This document shows, in pieces, positions 5,691-7,318 of a stretch of DNA of 7,318 nucleotides. The notes beneath the pieces were generated by a model. It was not told the origin of the DNA. It saw nothing but the letters and a program-made list of their open reading frames with translations, and did no database searches. Numbering within the stretch: the stretch's first letter is position 1; every line of letters starts with the position of its first letter. The stretch covers positions 1 to 7,318 of the forward strand of contig CADAPN010000102.1 of assembly GCA_902789835.1 (NCBI GenBank). The letters are read 5' to 3'. The translations under genes were made by a program, and so were the position numbers. The stretch comes from Oscillospiraceae bacterium. Lineage in GTDB: Bacteria; Bacillota_A; Clostridia; Oscillospirales; Oscillospiraceae.

Positions 5691-5962
5691 CATGCATGCT
5701 GGCTTGCATGCATGTTGATTTGCCGGTTTACTGTCATGTCGGCAAACTGGCTTGCCTGCTTACTGGCTTGCCAGCAAACAGGGATGCCAGCATGCTGACT
5801 TGCAGGCTTACCTGCATAATGGCATACTGATATGCTGGTTTACTGACTTTCTGGTTTACTGACTTTCTGGTTTGCTGGCTTGCTGGTTTTCCTGAATGCC
5901 AGCTTGCTGGCTTTCTGGTTTGCTGGTTTACCAGCATGCTGGTAAGCTGGCATACCTGCTAT
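5691..5962. repeat. Degenerate octanucleotide tandem array, about 34 units of CTGGYTTR
   Basis: Cut every 8 bases from 5691 the sequence stays in register to 5962: CTGGCTTG, CTGGTTTA, CTGACTTT, CCTGCTTA, CCAGCATG and similar, with divergence by substitution and no net indel. Exact repeats include CTGGCTTG four times and CTGGTTTA three times. Units beginning CCAG complement units beginning CTGG, so many local hairpins are possible; CATGCATGC (5691-5699) also pairs perfectly with GCATGCATG (5706-5714). Since 8 is not a multiple of 3, every frame reads as an 8-residue periodic peptide; the resulting open frames (5734-5937, 5840-6037 on the minus strand) lack ribosome sites and are not called as genes. 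The role is unknown. Confidence 0.8.
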
Positions 5963-5989
5963 GCCCAGTTTCAGGGCTAGTCTGGGCAT
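5961..5989 (+). other. Hairpin at the end of the octamer array
   Basis: ATGCCCAG (5961-5968) pairs perfectly with CTGGGCAT (5982-5989) around a 13-base loop. The loop contains GGGC (5974-5977), which could compete for GCCC. A T-rich TTTGTTCT overlaps the 3' end, so weak terminator activity on the plus strand is possible. Confidence 0.45.
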
Positions 5990-6014
5990 TTGTTCTCCGT
6001 AAAAACAGTTCTTG

Positions 6015-6048
6015 CCGGTAAGCTGGCAAACCAGCATACCGGGTTTTT
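6015..6048 (+). terminator. Intrinsic terminator-like hairpin on the plus strand
   Basis: CCGGTA (6015-6020) pairs with TACCGG (6037-6042) and GCTGG (6022-6026) with CCAGC (6031-6035), with one A-A mismatch and a CAAA loop. One G and then TTTTT (6044-6048) follow. On the minus strand the hairpin is not directly followed by a T run, so polarity is plus. The stem is composed of octamer-like units (CCGGTAAG, CTGGCAAA, CCAGCATA), but out of phase with the main array by 4 bases. Confidence 0.55.
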
Positions 6049-6059
6049 CAGCTTAGTTT

Positions 6060-6086
6060 CCGTAATGAATCGAATGCACTTTACGG
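6060..6086. other. Small inverted repeat downstream of the 196-residue gene
   Basis: CCGTAA (6060-6065) pairs with TTACGG (6081-6086) around a 15-base loop. No T run follows on either strand, so it is not a convincing terminator. Confidence 0.3.
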
Positions 6087-6100
6087 TATAGAGACGGATG

Positions 6101-6691
6101 CTATTCATCCTGTACGGACTTTGAAGGGGGCATTACGCCAGTCCTGAACATCCCTGTTCCTTTTTCTGTTGAATGATTGCCACTGCTGTTTTCTTTCATT
6201 GGATGCGCTGATGAGAGCTTTTCCGTTATTTTTCTCCTGTTGTAAGCCCCAGGAACAGCGATCCTGCCGGAAAGCGGACTCTTTGATTCGGGAATATGCC
6301 TCCGTCTTCCCTCCTCATCTTCGTCGGTCAGAATCGGATTGTCAGCCGGCGCCGGCCTGCAGTCCATCTGGTTTTCGTTGGGCTGATCATCCAAACCTGC
6401 AGCAAAACACGCTGTAATCGTATCCTTTTCATTTAGGCTGTCATAGGCATGCTCTGCCTTGTACTTCTCATAGAAAATCTGAAACGCTTTTTTGGGGGCT
6501 GTTTCCATTTTCTTTTCTGCTGCTTCAGTCGGTTCGAAATACAGCTCGTTTCCTGAACCGTACAGTTCAATCGCTGATTCCAGTTGAATATCTGTGCCTT
6601 TTCCTGCTGTTTTCCTCCCGAACCTTTCAAATATGGATATAATCACTTTCTGTACAGCTTTCATATCATCTCTGAGCATGCTGATCGTCAT
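6101..6691 (-). CDS. Unrecognised 196-residue protein translationally coupled to the coupling-protein gene
   Basis: The ATG at 6691 overlaps the TGA of the upstream gene as ATGA, and there is no good ribosome site before it, so it is most likely translated by coupling. A later in-frame ATG (MLRDDMK, four codons in) is an alternative start. The first 100 residues look helical and charged (MKAVQKVIISIFERF; YEKYKAEHAYDSLNEKD), without signal peptide or membrane segment. The last 90 are hydrophilic and probably disordered (DEDEEGRRRH, Lys/Ser/Thr-rich tail), suggesting a cytoplasmic protein. I do not recognise the family. Position suggests a conjugation accessory role, for example with the coupling protein or relaxosome, but this rests on context alone. 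It is the last gene before the noncoding region. Confidence 0.75.
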   Translation of the reverse strand: MTISMLRDDMKAVQKVIISIFERFGRKTAGKGTDIQLESAIELYGSGNELYFEPTEAAEKKMETAPKKAFQIFYEKYKAEHAYDSLNEKDTITACFAAGLDDQPNENQMDCRPAPADNPILTDEDEEGRRRHIPESKSPLSGRIAVPGAYNRRKITEKLSSAHPMKENSSGNHSTEKGTGMFRTGVMPPSKSVQDE

Positions 6692-7318
6692 GGCAAACGG
6701 GCCTGAGGGCTGTAATTCATCTCCGGGAATTCCAAGTGTGTTTTCCAGTATTCCTCCCGGTACTCCTTTTCTGCGGCTCTCAGCAGTTTCCGGCCTGCTC
6801 TGTCATTAAAATCCACAACGTCCTCAGGCTGTGTATCGTAAAGCTTGTCGGCGTCAGGGAATACCGTATAGGGAATCTTGTTGACGTAGACCGGTTTATG
6901 GTCAGTAAAGATCACGACGCTTCCGTCTCTGGATATCTCGCATATCTCTGCAGGTGAAAGAAGAAGTCTTTTCCCGACGCCGACCGACTGTCTGCTGAGG
7001 AAGCTTTTTGATTTCCCCGCAACAACACTCTCCGACTGGGATTTCACTTCAATTGAGGCCTCTCCTATGCGCTCTGAAAGCCATTTTGCCGTCTCTTTCG
7101 GCTCGTTGATGCCGAGAGTCAGAAGGCAGCCGCAGTTATCGAGAATCGTCATCCATGACCTCTCATAGCGGTCCTTCAGCTGTGGGATATCCTGAACGAT
7201 CATGACGAGATTTATGTCCCGGGAACGTACTGTTGCGATTTTTCTGTCCCAATCCGGTATAATTCCGAGCGCCGGAAACTCGTCAAGCAGGAAATCCACC
7301 GGTACGGGAAGTTTCCCC
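6688..7318 (-). CDS. virD4: VirD4/TraG-type type IV secretion coupling protein (partial, N-terminus off the right edge)
   Basis: The frame is open to the window edge; the visible 209 residues are the C-terminal part. They begin GKLPVPVDFLLDEFPALG, matching the Walker B region (Leu-Leu-Asp-Glu-Phe) of VirD4/TraG ATPases. Then come the family's TVRSRDINLVMIVQDIPQL segment with its conserved Gln, ILDNCGCLLTLGINEPKETAKWL, and the late RLLLSPAEI...SVVIFTDHKPVYVNKIPY strand pair. The GTG at 7299 lies inside this conserved block, so it is an internal Val codon and not the start. Walker A and the membrane helices must lie beyond 7318. The family is an inner-membrane hexameric ATPase that brings relaxase-bound DNA to the type IV channel. 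The sequence resembles versions in Tn1549-like elements of Clostridia. The stop overlaps the next gene by 4 bases. Confidence 0.95.
   Translation of the reverse strand, partial: GKLPVPVDFLLDEFPALGIIPDWDRKIATVRSRDINLVMIVQDIPQLKDRYERSWMTILDNCGCLLTLGINEPKETAKWLSERIGEASIEVKSQSESVVAGKSKSFLSRQSVGVGKRLLLSPAEICEISRDGSVVIFTDHKPVYVNKIPYTVFPDADKLYDTQPEDVVDFNDRAGRKLLRAAEKEYREEYWKTHLEFPEMNYSPQARLP

Noticed and set aside
5691..5962. CRISPR array
   Set aside because: Units are 8 bases, contiguous and degenerate, with no spacers and no cas genes nearby.
5734..6037. Two Lys/Gln/Ser/Pro-rich minus-strand frames in the octamer array
   Set aside because: The 8-base period lacks stop codons in several frames, so long frames arise automatically. 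There is no ribosome site, and the two overlap in different frames.

Overview
The window looks like part of an integrative conjugative element, or its cargo, in a gut-type Gram-positive anaerobe (Clostridia/Lachnospiraceae-like). Three things point there: a VirD4/TraG coupling protein of the kind found in Tn1549-like elements, lipoproteins with classic lipoboxes and Pro-Thr wall-type linkers, and sigma-A-like promoters with strong AAGGAGG-type ribosome sites. This is inference from protein character; no taxonomic marker gene is present. Every protein gene I can support reads leftward, on the minus strand.

Layout from right to left. At 7318-6688 is the C-terminal half of a type IV secretion coupling ATPase, cut by the window edge. 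It overlaps by 4 bases an unrecognised 196-residue gene (6691-6101). Next comes about 840 bases without a protein gene (6100-5263). That stretch holds an 83-nt rod-like hairpin with no bulges (5554-5636), a second hairpin abutting it (5526-5553), an array of about 34 octanucleotide units in strict 8-base phase (5691-5962), and a terminator-like hairpin built from the same octamers (6015-6048). Mismatch chemistry and terminator polarity both point to a plus-strand RNA or ssDNA element, antisense to the flanking genes.

Left of this is a run of four exported proteins. Lipoprotein A (5262-4135), lipoprotein B (4013-2379) and lipoprotein C (2353-1307) share a module of about 40 residues with a GYT-x-H/Y-x-C-x-x-C-G core: two copies in A, eight in B, degenerate copies in C. 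The fourth (1058 to beyond position 1) is a large glycine-rich secreted protein with one embedded Cys-x-x-Cys-x-x-Cys-Gly module. It is easily missed because it runs off the edge and its complement is full of long spurious frames.

A and B have paralogous N-terminal domains, and C has an Ig-like domain. A and B each have a consensus-like promoter, and an identical 17-base element containing TTGACA lies upstream of both B and the glycine-rich gene. The simplest reading is a co-regulated cell-surface module: lipid-anchored proteins carrying cysteine-pair repeats plus a secreted glycine-rich partner, carried next to conjugation genes. A role in adhesion, mating contact or metal/redox chemistry is a hypothesis only.
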